Positions 38,764-48,163 are shown, counted from the first letter of the stretch. The stretch is DNA of 64,000 nucleotides from Dehalogenimonas sp. WBC-2 (GCA_001005265.1 CP011392.1:744001-808000), one strand, 5' to 3'. The notes: a model not told the origin generated them from the letters alone. Translations and numbers: made by a program.

Positions 38764-39882
38764 TTAACCTGCTGTATTGCACTCCTTAATCTGTTTGAAC
38801 AGGGCATAATTCATACCGCCCAATTGTTTAACCATACCCTTAAGTTCCATCATAGCCAAAGTACTGCTAACCATAGCGGTCGGCAAGCCAGAGGCGCGGC
38901 ATACCTCATCTATATGCACCGGTTCCATAGCCAGATACTGTATCAATTGCTTCTCAATATCATTTTCCGGCAATATTTCTTTGAATTCAAGCTGTCCCAC
39001 CATGGTTTTAATATTTAGTTCTTCCATAATATCGACGGTTCGGCGCACAAGTTTGGCTCCCTGCTGAATAAGTCGATTTGTACCGCTGCTTTGTGGCGAT
39101 AGAACGCTACCCGGAACCGCAAAAACCTCCCGGTTTTGTTCCAGGGCATTGTTGGCGGTAATCAGAGCGCCACTACTCTCGCCGGCTTCAGTCACCAGAG
39201 TACCCAACGTCAAACCCGAGAGAATACGATTACGGCGAGGGAAGTTTTCAGCACGCGGGCCAGCATTAATGGGGCATTCGCTGATCAGTGCGCCGTTTTC
39301 AAGGATACGTCGAGCCAAAGATGTGTTTTCGGCTGGGTAGATAATATTGACGCCACTGCCCATGACTGCCAGTGTTCGACCACCGCTCTTTAGCGCAGTT
39401 TGGTGCGCTAAAGTATCAATACCCCGCGCCAGACCGCTGGCAATAGTAAGGCCTCTTACAGCCAGTTCAGCCACCAACTCTTCTGTGACTTGTCGGCCGT
39501 AGACGGTGGGTTTCCTGGTCCCGACCACAGCCAGAGAAATTTCGTCTTGCGGTAGCAGATTGCCTTTAATATAAAGTACCGGTGGGTAGTCATAGATCTC
39601 TTTCAGCCGTGCGGGATAGGCGCAATCAGCGATGGTCAAAACTTGGACACCTGACTTTTCAGCCTTCTCCAGTTCAAGCTCCGGTTCTATCCGGGGGCGC
39701 CAATACTCTATAGCCTGCAAAGTAGCGGCATCCACGCCAGTACGCGCCAATTCAACTGCACTGGCTTTCCAGGCGGTCAACAAATCACCAAAGTAACTTT
39801 CCAATAAAGACAATCGAGCGCGCCCGATACCAGGTATGAGGCTAAAACCTATATAACAGGCTTTAATCGATAAATCATTCAA
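38764..39882 (-). CDS. dprA: DNA processing protein A (DprA/Smf)
   Basis: Loads RecA on incoming single-stranded DNA in transformation; widespread also in non-competent bacteria. The 372-residue protein has the Rossmann-like DprA core (VVGTRKPTVYGRQVTEELV, GLARGIDTLAHQTALK, VMGSGVNIIYPAEN, FPRRNRILSGL, TEAGESSGALITANNALEQNR) and a C-terminal winged helix (about 295-365). The best start is TTG 39882. A TGcTAGAAT extended -10 (39892-39899, minus) would place transcription about 3 nt before it. Leads the seven-gene minus operon. Confidence 0.92.
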   Translation of the reverse strand: MNDLSIKACYIGFSLIPGIGRARLSLLESYFGDLLTAWKASAVELARTGVDAATLQAIEYWRPRIEPELELEKAEKSGVQVLTIADCAYPARLKEIYDYPPVLYIKGNLLPQDEISLAVVGTRKPTVYGRQVTEELVAELAVRGLTIASGLARGIDTLAHQTALKSGGRTLAVMGSGVNIIYPAENTSLARRILENGALISECPINAGPRAENFPRRNRILSGLTLGTLVTEAGESSGALITANNALEQNREVFAVPGSVLSPQSSGTNRLIQQGAKLVRRTVDIMEELNIKTMVGQLEFKEILPENDIEKQLIQYLAMEPVHIDEVCRASGLPTAMVSSTLAMMELKGMVKQLGGMNYALFKQIKECNTAG

Positions 39883-40042
39883 AACTTTGCCATTCTAGCA
39901 TACAGCCCTTTTTATTTAACAATCCTTAGTCAGTAAATTATATTTTGAGATATGTTCCTGGTTAAATTCATATTCCACCAATTGAAGGGACCATGGCAAT
40001 CCATTTTCGACTGAATACTCTCTGGCAGTATCTCAGCGACAG

Positions 40043-40433
40043 AAAATATACCCTAAAAAAGTACCAAAACCCCATTGACAATCTTTCCAGTGGTACACTA
40101 TCATTAGTACTAAGTATCGCTGTGGATTAACGAGAGTATATGAATTATTTGTTTCTTCAAAAAACAACCGGTTGTTTTCGCCGGTTTTAATCGTAAAAAG
40201 GGAGGTTGTTTTGGTTGTTTTTGCTTTTTCGAGAAAAACAATTCACCCTCCTCAATCACAGCCGCCCTACGCGCCAGAGGTCGCACCTTGAAAACTGAAG
40301 AATTGAAATCCGCAAATAGCTGAATTGTTGCTTTGAATCAAAACTCTAGGTCTCAAAAAACAGGTGTTTGTGTCAAAACAATTCGCCATTTCCCGTTTGC
40401 CTTTTGGGAATTGAAATTTTTTACTATTTTTTT
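40043..40433 (+). repeat. Dispersed non-coding repeat, copy B (upstream of lysA)
   Basis: By-eye alignment shows it near-identical to copy C over most of its length. Head AAAATATACC (40043), TTGACA (40075-40080), 18 bp, TATCAT (40099-40104); a 16-codon frame MNYLFLQKTTGCFRRF (40140-40190); palindrome AAAACAACCGGTTGTTTT; a tail with GAATTGTT (40322-40329), AACAATTC (40377-40384), GGAATTG (40407-40413) and AATTTTTTACTATTTTTTT. It occupies most of the 620-bp gap between dprA and lysA. Confidence 0.8.
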
Positions 40434-40504
40434 CTTGTGATTTGGAACTCACTGTTTCTTGTCTGACTTACAGTCTTTTGACTAGCTGCCGTTCGCTTGC
40501 TATC

Positions 40505-41824
40505 ATGGACACTATGAAAGAAACGCCTCCTTTTTTTCCTCGGGGCTCTACTATTAACAGACATGGGCATTTGTGTATCGGCGGCTGTGACACGGTGGCA
40601 CTTACGCAGGAATACGGTACTCCGCTGTACGTGTTTGCTGAAGACGATTTTCGCGCCCGCGCCCGGGAATTCAAAAAAGAATTCACTGAACGTTACGCTG
40701 GAACACAGGTAGTGTATGCCGGTAAAGCCTTTTTGAACCGGTCTATCATCAACATGGTTGCTGAGGAAAAACTAGGGCTTGACGTTGTTTCCGGCGGTGA
40801 ACTTGAGATCGCCCGAGCAGCAGACTTTCCGATGGATGACATTTATTTTCACGGCAATAACAAGTCAGACGCTGAATTAGAGTTGGCGATTGAGCGGCGG
40901 GTAGGACGGGTAGTAATTGATAATGCTGGTGAATTGGCACGTCTGGATGTTTTAGCTAGGCAACATGGTATTTGCCTGCGGGTGCTGTTCCGAATCCGTC
41001 CTGGCATAGACCCTCACACGCATGCCAAAATATCCACTGGCAATGTTGATTCTAAATTTGGATTCAGCCTGGAAGAGGCTGCGGCGGCAGTGCCTCAAGC
41101 TTTAGCTTCAAAAAATATGTCTCTGGCAGGGTTTCATTATCACATCGGTTCACAAATATTTGAGATAAAGCCTTTTTTGGATGCCTTAAAAACTGCACTT
41201 GAATTTATGGCTGATATGAAAAGGCAATGCGGCTTTGTGACAACAGAGTTGGATATCGGCGGCGGCTATGCCGTGCAATATCTTTCTGGTAAAGTACCGC
41301 CGTCGCCAGCCGAATACGCTGAGGCAATCATCACTAGTTTTAAAAGTGAATGCCAAAGACTGGGGCTGACACTTCCAGTCTTGACCATAGAACCAGGCCG
41401 TGCGCTGATTGCCCGCTCTGCCGTAGCCCTATATTCAGTAGGGGCTATAAAAAATATTCCCGGAATACGGCGTTATGTCTGTGTCAATGGCGGCATGGCT
41501 GATAATATTCGCCCGGCACTCTATGGAGCTGAGTATGAACCATATTTTGCAAACCGCATGTCTGATATCGCTGATCAAACCTACACTATAGCTGGCCCGT
41601 TCTGTGAGTCAGGAGATATCCTTGCTACCGATATCAAGTTACCACAAGCGATGTCACGCGATATTCTGGTTATGCCTGTCTGTGGCGCTTATTGCCTGCC
41701 TATGGCTTCAAATTACAACGCTTTTTTGAGGCCTGCCGTTGCAATAGTAAAAGATGGAAAATCGCGCCTTATACGGCGTAGAGAGACCGTTGAAGATCTC
41801 CTTCGGTGTGAAATGAATATATGA
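40505..41824 (+). CDS. lysA: Diaminopimelate decarboxylase
   Basis: PLP enzyme making lysine from meso-diaminopimelate. From ATG 40505 it is 439 residues. PLP lysine in VVYAGKAFLNRS near residue 70, FHYHIGSQI, the phosphate-binding GGGYAVQY, EPGRALIA, and the second-subunit CESGDIL and YNAFLRPA motifs mark LysA. A longer in-frame extension to 40442 would run into the repeat tail region and is not conserved in type. It overlaps holB by 4 bp (ATGA). It completes the lysine route with dapL and dapF at the right edge. Confidence 0.93.
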   Translation: MDTMKETPPFFPRGSTINRHGHLCIGGCDTVALTQEYGTPLYVFAEDDFRARAREFKKEFTERYAGTQVVYAGKAFLNRSIINMVAEEKLGLDVVSGGELEIARAADFPMDDIYFHGNNKSDAELELAIERRVGRVVIDNAGELARLDVLARQHGICLRVLFRIRPGIDPHTHAKISTGNVDSKFGFSLEEAAAAVPQALASKNMSLAGFHYHIGSQIFEIKPFLDALKTALEFMADMKRQCGFVTTELDIGGGYAVQYLSGKVPPSPAEYAEAIITSFKSECQRLGLTLPVLTIEPGRALIARSAVALYSVGAIKNIPGIRRYVCVNGGMADNIRPALYGAEYEPYFANRMSDIADQTYTIAGPFCESGDILATDIKLPQAMSRDILVMPVCGAYCLPMASNYNAFLRPAVAIVKDGKSRLIRRRETVEDLLRCEMNI

Positions 41825-42867
41825 GCTCCAGATGGCAGCTCATCGGCCATGATAATATAGTCAGTTTTTTGACACATTCACTGTCTGCGGGATCTTTTTC
41901 ACACGCCTATCTCTTAAGTGCCCCGGAACACAGCGGGAAAACAGCAATGGCTTTAAAATTGGCTCAAACGCTTAATTGTGTTGAACTTATGCCCGGTATG
42001 AGGCCCTGTGGAGAGTGTCAACAATGTCTGCGCATTGCACATGGCCAACACACTGACGTACAAGTAATCAATGTCGTCGCCAGTGCGGATGAAGGTAAAA
42101 ATCGGGTGGAACTATCAATTGAACAGATAAGAGGTATTATCCATGCCGCCTCAATGCCGCCTTATGAGGGCAAGTATCGCGTTTTTATCATCGAAGAAGC
42201 TGAAAAGTTATCTCACGGAGCGGCCAATGCCCTTCTAAAAACGTTGGAAGAACCACCGCCTCAGGTGATATTTGTGCTTACTACTGCTCGTGAAAATATG
42301 CTGCCCGAAACAGTGCGTTCCCGCTGTCTTAGATTAAGTTTAACCGCTACATCTAGACATGACATTATGGTTTTTCTTGAAGATGAACTTGGCTTGTCTG
42401 CTGACCAGGCAGGACTTTTATCCCGTCTCTCTACTGGACGTCCAGGTTGGGCAATTATGGCCGCAAATGATGTCACTGTATTGAATGAGCGCCGTGATAA
42501 CTTGGACCAGTTTATCGGCATCATGGGGGCCGGATATGATAGGCGTTTTGAAATTGCTTCCAAATTAGCCCAGCATTTTAGCCAGAAACGGGAAGAAATC
42601 TATAGATTATTAGAGCAATGGCTTTCTTTTGCACGTGATCTTTTGCTGCAAAAACTTGACATAACAGACGGAATTGCCAATACTGATTATATAACAACTA
42701 TAGATAACTTAGCTAAAAATATTGAGATCATAGATGTTCGTTCACTTATTGGCTCAATCGCAGCTACCCGTCGTTATCTTGAGCAGAATGCAAACTCTCG
42801 CTTAGCGCTAGAAGTATTAATGCTTGGTCTGCCATTGTTTAGAGGGAGTCTGAATAAAATTGGTTAA
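41821..42867 (+). CDS. holB: DNA polymerase III delta-prime subunit
   Basis: Clamp-loader subunit. The 348-residue AAA+ protein has a degenerate P-loop (SAPEHSGKTAMALKLAQ), a four-Cys zinc module (CVELMPGMRPCGECQQC), Walker B-like VFIIEEAEKL, and the conserved ANALLKTLEEPPPQVIFVLTT with the RSRC sensor (SRC motif). The HolB-specific Cys module and length support this call over DnaX. ATG 41821 overlaps lysA; ricT overlaps its end by 8 bp, the common holB-ricT order. Confidence 0.9.
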   Translation: MSSRWQLIGHDNIVSFLTHSLSAGSFSHAYLLSAPEHSGKTAMALKLAQTLNCVELMPGMRPCGECQQCLRIAHGQHTDVQVINVVASADEGKNRVELSIEQIRGIIHAASMPPYEGKYRVFIIEEAEKLSHGAANALLKTLEEPPPQVIFVLTTARENMLPETVRSRCLRLSLTATSRHDIMVFLEDELGLSADQAGLLSRLSTGRPGWAIMAANDVTVLNERRDNLDQFIGIMGAGYDRRFEIASKLAQHFSQKREEIYRLLEQWLSFARDLLLQKLDITDGIANTDYITTIDNLAKNIEIIDVRSLIGSIAATRRYLEQNANSRLALEVLMLGLPLFRGSLNKIG

Positions 42868-43708
42868 TGTGGTTGAAATTCGCTTTAAAAAAGCAGGGAA
42901 GGCATATAGTTTTGATACCGCAGGGTTGGAACTTATGGTTGGCCAGTTAGTGGTCACAGAAACAACCCGTGGTTTCGAGGTTGGCCGGATAGTCTGCGGG
43001 CCCAAAGAAATAGAAGAGGAACAACTGGAAGCACCTTTGAAACCAGTTATTCGCCTGGCCACTGATGAAGATATCGATTGTAAAAGACGTCTATGTTGCG
43101 CAGAATCCCAGGCTATTGTCGATTGCCGCAAGTTGGTAGAAAAATTACATCTGCCGATGAAATGTCTGACTGCAGAGTACAATATGGAAGAGACACATGT
43201 CACCATATACTTTAGCTCAGAAGGTAGAGTAGATTTCAGAGACTTGGTACGTGAACTGGGACGACATCTTCGGATGCGGGTAGAATTGCGTCAGGTAGGA
43301 CCCCGCGATGAAGCTAAACTCCTTGGAGGGTTTGGCCGCTGCGGCAGAGAATTTTGCTGCGCAACCTACCTATCTGAATTTGCCCCGGTGTCTATTAAGA
43401 TGGCCAAGGAACAAAATCTGCCGTTAAATCCATTGAAGATATCCGGCGTTTGTGGCCGGTTGTTATGCTGCTTGGGCCATGAATATGAAATATACCGGGA
43501 AATGAATGCGGAAAAGGCGTGTCATTGTGCCGATCAGTCGGCAAATCCTTCAACAGATGCTGCTCCAGTAACTCACCGCCCAGTAACACTTTCTGTGCCA
43601 AACTTAGAACTGTCACCAAATATTGGCGAAGAGGTAATTGCCGATGGGGTAGGCGAGGCCATCAAACAAATTCCTCTTAAAAGCCACCGCCGCCGCCGAA
43701 GGCGGTAG
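42860..43708 (+). CDS. PSP1/RicT (YaaT)-like protein
   Basis: A 282-residue protein with the PSP1 C-terminal domain: VNVVEIRFKKAGKAYSFD, MVGQLVVTETTRGFEVGRI, KAEYN-type stretch, and the Cys-rich Fe-S segment GGFGRCGREFCCATYLSEF..KISGVCGRLLCCLGHEYEIY. In Bacillus RicT joins RicA and RicF to control RNase Y. The tail is extended, ending in six arginines. TTG 42860 overlaps holB by 8 bp. Confidence 0.88.
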   Translation: MVNVVEIRFKKAGKAYSFDTAGLELMVGQLVVTETTRGFEVGRIVCGPKEIEEEQLEAPLKPVIRLATDEDIDCKRRLCCAESQAIVDCRKLVEKLHLPMKCLTAEYNMEETHVTIYFSSEGRVDFRDLVRELGRHLRMRVELRQVGPRDEAKLLGGFGRCGREFCCATYLSEFAPVSIKMAKEQNLPLNPLKISGVCGRLLCCLGHEYEIYREMNAEKACHCADQSANPSTDAAPVTHRPVTLSVPNLELSPNIGEEVIADGVGEAIKQIPLKSHRRRRRR

Positions 43709-43736
43709 CATTACAGTTTACCTAGCTATTCCGCCT

Positions 43737-44261
43737 TTAAAACCAATAATCAGGTAAGTATTTTTGCCAAACTGGTGCGTGCTGTCCAAAGCGATTCAAA
43801 ACACCCGCCATAGGCTGGCCTTCGGGCAATCCGGGTATCTTCAATAGTTTCATATGGGCTTGTTCCGGCGTACGGCCTGCTTTATGGCGATTACACGACA
43901 CACAAGCGGCAACCAGGTTGTCCCATGTATGACCACCACCTTGAAATCGCGGCATAATATGATCAATAGTAAGCGGCTGGGCCTTTTGACCGCAATATTG
44001 GCAGGTAAATTCATCACGGTGAAATATACCGACTCGGGTAAGTTTGTAAACTGGGCGATGACGTTTTATCTGGCGTTGCAAGCGTATGACCGAAGGCATT
44101 GGAACAGCTATCTGCACAGTATGTGCCATCCCAAGACCATCTTCCAGCATTTCGGCTTTGCCCTGATAAACCAGCAAGATAGCGCGCCGTACGCGGCAAA
44201 TATGAATTGGCTCGTAATTCTGGTTTAACACCAGCACCGGGTGATTAAGCATTTTAGCCAT
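43737..44261 (-). CDS. HNH endonuclease family protein
   Basis: A 174-residue protein of the common chromosomal HNH type: N-terminal PVLVLNQNYEPIHICRVRRAILLVYQGKA, then the beta-beta-alpha metal finger with CQYCGQ, TIDHIMPRFQGGGHTWDNLVAACVSCNRHKAGRTPEQA. This is a stand-alone nuclease family of unknown cellular role, frequent in non-mobile contexts. Two close ATG codons (44261 and 44252) are possible starts after AGGGAG. Converges with ricT. Confidence 0.85.
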   Translation of the reverse strand: MAKMLNHPVLVLNQNYEPIHICRVRRAILLVYQGKAEMLEDGLGMAHTVQIAVPMPSVIRLQRQIKRHRPVYKLTRVGIFHRDEFTCQYCGQKAQPLTIDHIMPRFQGGGHTWDNLVAACVSCNRHKAGRTPEQAHMKLLKIPGLPEGQPMAGVLNRFGQHAPVWQKYLPDYWF

Positions 44262-44329
44262 ATCTCCCTAATGGCTCAATTGTAGGAGATTAGGTCAACG
44301 GGTGCAAGTATATGCAGTTAATACACTTG

Positions 44330-45739
44330 TTACGTGTTCTGGTTCTTCTTGTAAGCTGGTCGCTGTGTCTTTAGACGACGACTCTTACCGTAACCTGCGT
44401 CTCCACGGTAATCCGGAGCAGTTATGTTGAAGACCATGCTGAATTGATGGTCGATAAAACGAGAACTGATAGCTGGCTCAATTTCATCCAGCGTAGCACG
44501 TGTAGTGACCACCGTTGGTAACTGAGCGTTATAACGGTAACTTACTACTTGATACAATTTCTCCTGCGCCCATGGAGTAGAGGCTTGTTCACCAAAATCA
44601 TCCAACACCAGGAAGGGGGTGGTCTTTACCTTGTCAAACATTTCGTCGTAAGAAACCCTGCTGTCGGGTGAAAAAGTGGACCGCAAATGATCCAAAAATT
44701 CCGGCACGACTATGAAAAGCGCCGATAGTCCTGTTTGATAGCGAAAGTTAATAATAGCTGAAGCTAGGTGAGTTTTGCCGCAACCTGTGACTCCTTGCAG
44801 AATCAGCCAGCCTTCCGGTGACCGCGCAAAATCATATGCCACCTGGTAGGCTCGTCCCAGGTTCTCACGCTCTTCTGTCGGCAAATTGAGGCGGTCATGG
44901 TCAAAACTCAAGAATGTCATTTTCTTTTGCAGAGTCAGACCTTCCGGCCAATCACTACCAAAGGCATCATGACCTACCAATCGGAACATCTTGGATAGTC
45001 TTGGATCTGTGATACGATTCTTCAGGCGTTCCTCCCAACTTTCTGGCGATACCGCAGTTACCAGTACCGTTGGTAGTTCCTGTTTGAAACGATAAGTTAT
45101 CAGTTGGTCCAATTTTTCCCGTGCCCAGGCAGTGTCAGACTGAATACCCAGATCATCCAATACCAAAATTGATGTATTTTTGATATGGTCAAAGATATCT
45201 GTGAAAGCAGAATCGGCGTCGGTCGAAAAGGTCGCCCGCAGATCATCCATCAAGTCCGGAGCAGAGCGATAAAGGGCTGCATGACCGGCCTCAATCTGTC
45301 TATTTATAATTGCTGCCGCCAGATGGGTTTTACCTGCACCAGAAGGGCCCGTAAAAACTAAAAATCCTGTTGGTTTAGCTGCAAAAATGAGAGCAGCTTC
45401 GTAAGCCGCCTTAAACGCAGCCTGACATTGAAGCGACCCGTGGCGGCCTCCGGCTAGCAGATTCTCAAAAGTTAGGAGTCTTAAAGTTCCCAAATGAGAA
45501 TACTCTACCAACCGTTTGGATTTCTCTTTATCTGCCACAATGTCCACACAATAGCAGGGAATGGTGCGGGAATAATCAATTTCACCTTGAGGCGTGCGGG
45601 CATAAACAAAACGTGCTCCGCGGCATAAGGAGCATTCATTTTCAGGCACCAGCGCCTTAGCGCTGGACGAAGCGGCCGTATTTACCTTTGACGTATTTGT
45701 CCGCACCTGCTGTAATATCTCGCTGATATGTTCCATCAT
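44330..45739 (-). CDS. Tandem DnaC/DnaI-like helicase-loader ATPase (two AAA+ modules)
   Basis: A 469-residue protein with two complete DnaC-like AAA+ modules. Module 1: Walker A GPSGAGKTHLAAA near 131, Walker B ILVLDDLG near 191. Module 2: Walker A GVTGCGKTHLASA near 316, Walker B FLVLDDFG near 376. The modules resemble each other throughout (AIINRQ/AIINFR, DDLRATFS/DHLRSTFS, LVLDDLG/LVLDDFG), so an internal duplication is clear. An N-terminal Cys finger (C36, C39, C62, C64) resembles the zinc part of DnaI-type loaders. It lies in the dnaB-dnaD cluster, overlapping the DnaD-like gene by 83 bp, so it most likely loads DnaB. Confidence 0.85.
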   Translation of the reverse strand: MMEHISEILQQVRTNTSKVNTAASSSAKALVPENECSLCRGARFVYARTPQGEIDYSRTIPCYCVDIVADKEKSKRLVEYSHLGTLRLLTFENLLAGGRHGSLQCQAAFKAAYEAALIFAAKPTGFLVFTGPSGAGKTHLAAAIINRQIEAGHAALYRSAPDLMDDLRATFSTDADSAFTDIFDHIKNTSILVLDDLGIQSDTAWAREKLDQLITYRFKQELPTVLVTAVSPESWEERLKNRITDPRLSKMFRLVGHDAFGSDWPEGLTLQKKMTFLSFDHDRLNLPTEERENLGRAYQVAYDFARSPEGWLILQGVTGCGKTHLASAIINFRYQTGLSALFIVVPEFLDHLRSTFSPDSRVSYDEMFDKVKTTPFLVLDDFGEQASTPWAQEKLYQVVSYRYNAQLPTVVTTRATLDEIEPAISSRFIDHQFSMVFNITAPDYRGDAGYGKSRRLKTQRPAYKKNQNT

Positions 45740-46334
45740 TCCTGCCTTGGGTAGCCCAATTATCCAAAATCTTATTGATATAGCGCCAGTTACGTTTATT
45801 CAATCGGGCCGCTTCGCCAATAGCCTCTTTAAGCCAGACTTCAGGATAAAGCCGAAGTGCCTCTTTCAATTCATCTGCGATGATAGGGGTAATCAGCCCG
45901 ATATTCTGCTCGTAAATATTGAAGACATCAGGAAGATCGGTCGGCTTGACTGGCGAGACCGGCAGGGCACTTATTCCTGGTAATTGAAGTTCCCCACATT
46001 TGATCCTTGCTATTACTCGACGATTATGTTCGTCATTTAAGAAGTACAATGTTTCATGTTCGGCGTATTTGAGAGGAATAATAATATCATGACCGACAGC
46101 TCGTTCGAGTGATCCTACTATTAGTTCCAGATCTAAGCTAGAGGAGGTATTTGAAGCAATTTCGGTGGCTGAAACATATACCGGCGAGCCCTTTTTTTGG
46201 TAAAGAAGATTGAAAAATTCCAGTATAACTTTGAGTTCATCCAAGTTATCAATTAACGGCATTACCTGAGATAAAAACGGGCGAGGTATAGCCACAAACT
46301 CAAAGCGTTCCGGAAATCCATCGAATCGTTTCAT
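45657..46334 (-). CDS. DnaD-domain replication initiation protein
   Basis: A 225-residue protein. The N-terminal part is winged-helix-like (LDELKVILEFFNLLYQKKGSPVYVSATEIA) and the C-terminal DnaB_2/DnaD domain (about 130-200: NIYEQNIGLITPIIADELKEAL..YPEVWLKEAIGEAARLNKRNWRYINKILDNW) carries the YIxxIL-type signature. In low-GC bacteria DnaD helps load the helicase. It starts 2 bp from dnaB and overlaps the double loader gene by 83 bp. Confidence 0.85.
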   Translation of the reverse strand: MKRFDGFPERFEFVAIPRPFLSQVMPLIDNLDELKVILEFFNLLYQKKGSPVYVSATEIASNTSSSLDLELIVGSLERAVGHDIIIPLKYAEHETLYFLNDEHNRRVIARIKCGELQLPGISALPVSPVKPTDLPDVFNIYEQNIGLITPIIADELKEALRLYPEVWLKEAIGEAARLNKRNWRYINKILDNWATQGRNDGTYQRDITAGADKYVKGKYGRFVQR

Positions 46335-46335
46335 A

Positions 46336-47694
46336 TCAGACTATTTCAGCGACACTTTGCAGATTTTCAAACTTGGTCAACGCATGGCGAAAACGTACCT
46401 TTACCATGCCTGTAGGGCCGTTACGATGTTTGGCGATAATGATATCAGCGATCTCACGCGGGTATTCCTTGTCAGGAAACTGAGCCGCCCATTCTTCTTC
46501 TTTAAAATAGACCTCTTCGCGATAGATAAAAATAACGATGTCGGCATCCTGCTCAATAGAGCCACTTTCTCGAAGATCCGAGAGTTGCGGCACATGAGAT
46601 GAACGCCATTCCACAGCACGAGATAGCTGAGACAAGGCAACAATCGGTACATTGATCTCACGGGCAATTCCTTTTAATGACCGGGAAATATAGCTGATTT
46701 CCTGTACCCGGTTATCCTTACCACTACCGGAATCACCCTGCAATAGTTGCAGATAATCTACAATTATTAGATCCAGCTTGTGTTCAAAGTCTAAACGTCG
46801 AACTTTTGCCCTTAGTTCCGACACTCGGAGTTGGGGACTGTCATCAATGTATATTGAAGCCTCAGATAAATTACCAATGGCATGCATCACGCGGTTCTCA
46901 TCATCCGGTGAAGAAAGACCTGGCTGGAAATAGCGTGTGTTTATTCCAGCTTCAGACGAAAGTAAGCGCTGTACCAGTGATTCCGACGACATTTCCAGGC
47001 TAAACAGTGCTACACAAGCATGATGGTCTACTGCCGCATTACGAGCGATGTTGAGCCCTAAAGACGTTTTACCCATGCTTGGCCGACCTGCCACAATGAT
47101 TAGATCTCCACGATTGAGACCACCGATATAATCATTCAAGCCGTAGAAACCCGTCGGCACGCTTTCTAATTGCTCCCTTGTTGGCACCGGTTCCAGGTAT
47201 TTATCCAGTATGCTTTTAATATGGATAAAATCTAAAGAAGACCGGTCGTTTCTAAGATTAAAAAGCAGGTTCTCTGCTCGTGAGATCGAGGTGCCGGTGT
47301 CAGGGTCAGCTTTATATCCCAGATTTGTGATTTGGATACCAGCGGTAATTAAAAGGCGTGAGACTGATAGATTATACACAATACGGGCGTAGTGCTCGGC
47401 ATCAAGTGAGGTAGGGACCACACTCATCAGATGAGATAAATATGCCGCCCCGCCAACACGCTCAAGGCGTTGTTGCCGCTCCAGTTCTTGGGCAACGGTA
47501 ACCTGATTGATAGCCCCTCCGCGTTGGAAAATCGTAAGAGCAGAATCATATATGTTCTGTCCGGCTTCAGAATAAAAATCTTGAGGTTTGAGGAAAGTAG
47601 CAAGTTCATAAATAACCTTGCCATCAATAAGCAGAGAGCCATTTACTGCCTCTTCTGCGCTGAGGTCATGCGGTGGTAGCCGATTTTCTGACAA
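46336..47694 (-). CDS. dnaB: Replicative DNA helicase
   Basis: Hexameric RecA-fold helicase. The 452-residue protein has the N-terminal primase-interaction domain (LPPHDLSAEEAVNGSLLIDG) and the C-terminal ATPase with Walker A AGRPSMGKTSLGLNIARN near residue 205, LFSLEMSSESLVQRLL, Walker B LIIVDYLQLL and the Arg finger region LSQLSRAVEWR. No intein. It is 4 bp downstream of rplI and leads into the dnaD-like and loader genes. Confidence 0.95.
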   Translation of the reverse strand: MSENRLPPHDLSAEEAVNGSLLIDGKVIYELATFLKPQDFYSEAGQNIYDSALTIFQRGGAINQVTVAQELERQQRLERVGGAAYLSHLMSVVPTSLDAEHYARIVYNLSVSRLLITAGIQITNLGYKADPDTGTSISRAENLLFNLRNDRSSLDFIHIKSILDKYLEPVPTREQLESVPTGFYGLNDYIGGLNRGDLIIVAGRPSMGKTSLGLNIARNAAVDHHACVALFSLEMSSESLVQRLLSSEAGINTRYFQPGLSSPDDENRVMHAIGNLSEASIYIDDSPQLRVSELRAKVRRLDFEHKLDLIIVDYLQLLQGDSGSGKDNRVQEISYISRSLKGIAREINVPIVALSQLSRAVEWRSSHVPQLSDLRESGSIEQDADIVIFIYREEVYFKEEEWAAQFPDKEYPREIADIIIAKHRNGPTGMVKVRFRHALTKFENLQSVAEIV

Positions 47695-47698
47695 AACT

Positions 47699-48151
47699 TC
47701 AGTTCCCCTGAGTCAAGACTTTTACTTTAATTACCGGTAAAAGACTGGCAGAAAGCCTGACGGTAGCCGGAAATATCCCAAGAGTGCGGATAGGCTCCGG
47801 AAGTTCGACCTTGCGTTTGTCCAAAGCATAGCCTGTGACCTTTTGCACCGCTGTAGCAATGTCAGCACTGGTGATAGACCCATATAGTTTATCTCCAGAC
47901 CCTGCTTTTCCACTGACGGTGATTGTTAGTCCATCAAGCATTTCCGCGGTTGCAACCAGTTCAGCCTCCAATTTTGCCTGTTTATTACGTTCAGCTTCCA
48001 TTTTAGACTTAGTGATGGCGGTAGTTTCTCTAGTTGCAGCAGCAGCTAGACCAGATTTTAAAAGGTAATTGCGGGCATAGCCATCAGGCACTTCCTTAAT
48101 TTGGCCGGTCTTACCGACATTTGGAACGTCTCTTAGAAATACCACCTTCAT
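47699..48151 (-). CDS. rplI: 50S ribosomal protein L9
   Basis: The 150-residue protein has the L9 N-terminal motif [36 protein letters not shown], the connecting helix and the C-terminal domain with [14 protein letters not shown]. Length is standard. rplI-dnaB adjacency is common across bacteria. trxB lies 12 bp upstream. Confidence 0.96.
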   Translation of the reverse strand: MKVVFLRDVPNVGKTGQIKEVPDGYARNYLLKSGLAAAATRETTAITKSKMEAERNKQAKLEAELVATAEMLDGLTITVSGKAGSGDKLYGSITSADIATAVQKVTGYALDKRKVELPEPIRTLGIFPATVRLSASLLPVIKVKVLTQGN

Positions 48152-48163
48152 GAATTCGTACCC

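Noticed and set aside
40267-40452. Similar frames antisense to repeat copies B (61 codons) and C (52359-52616, 85 codons)
   Set aside because: Their likeness comes from the repeat itself; the frames have different ends and no ribosome sites, and copy A lacks them.
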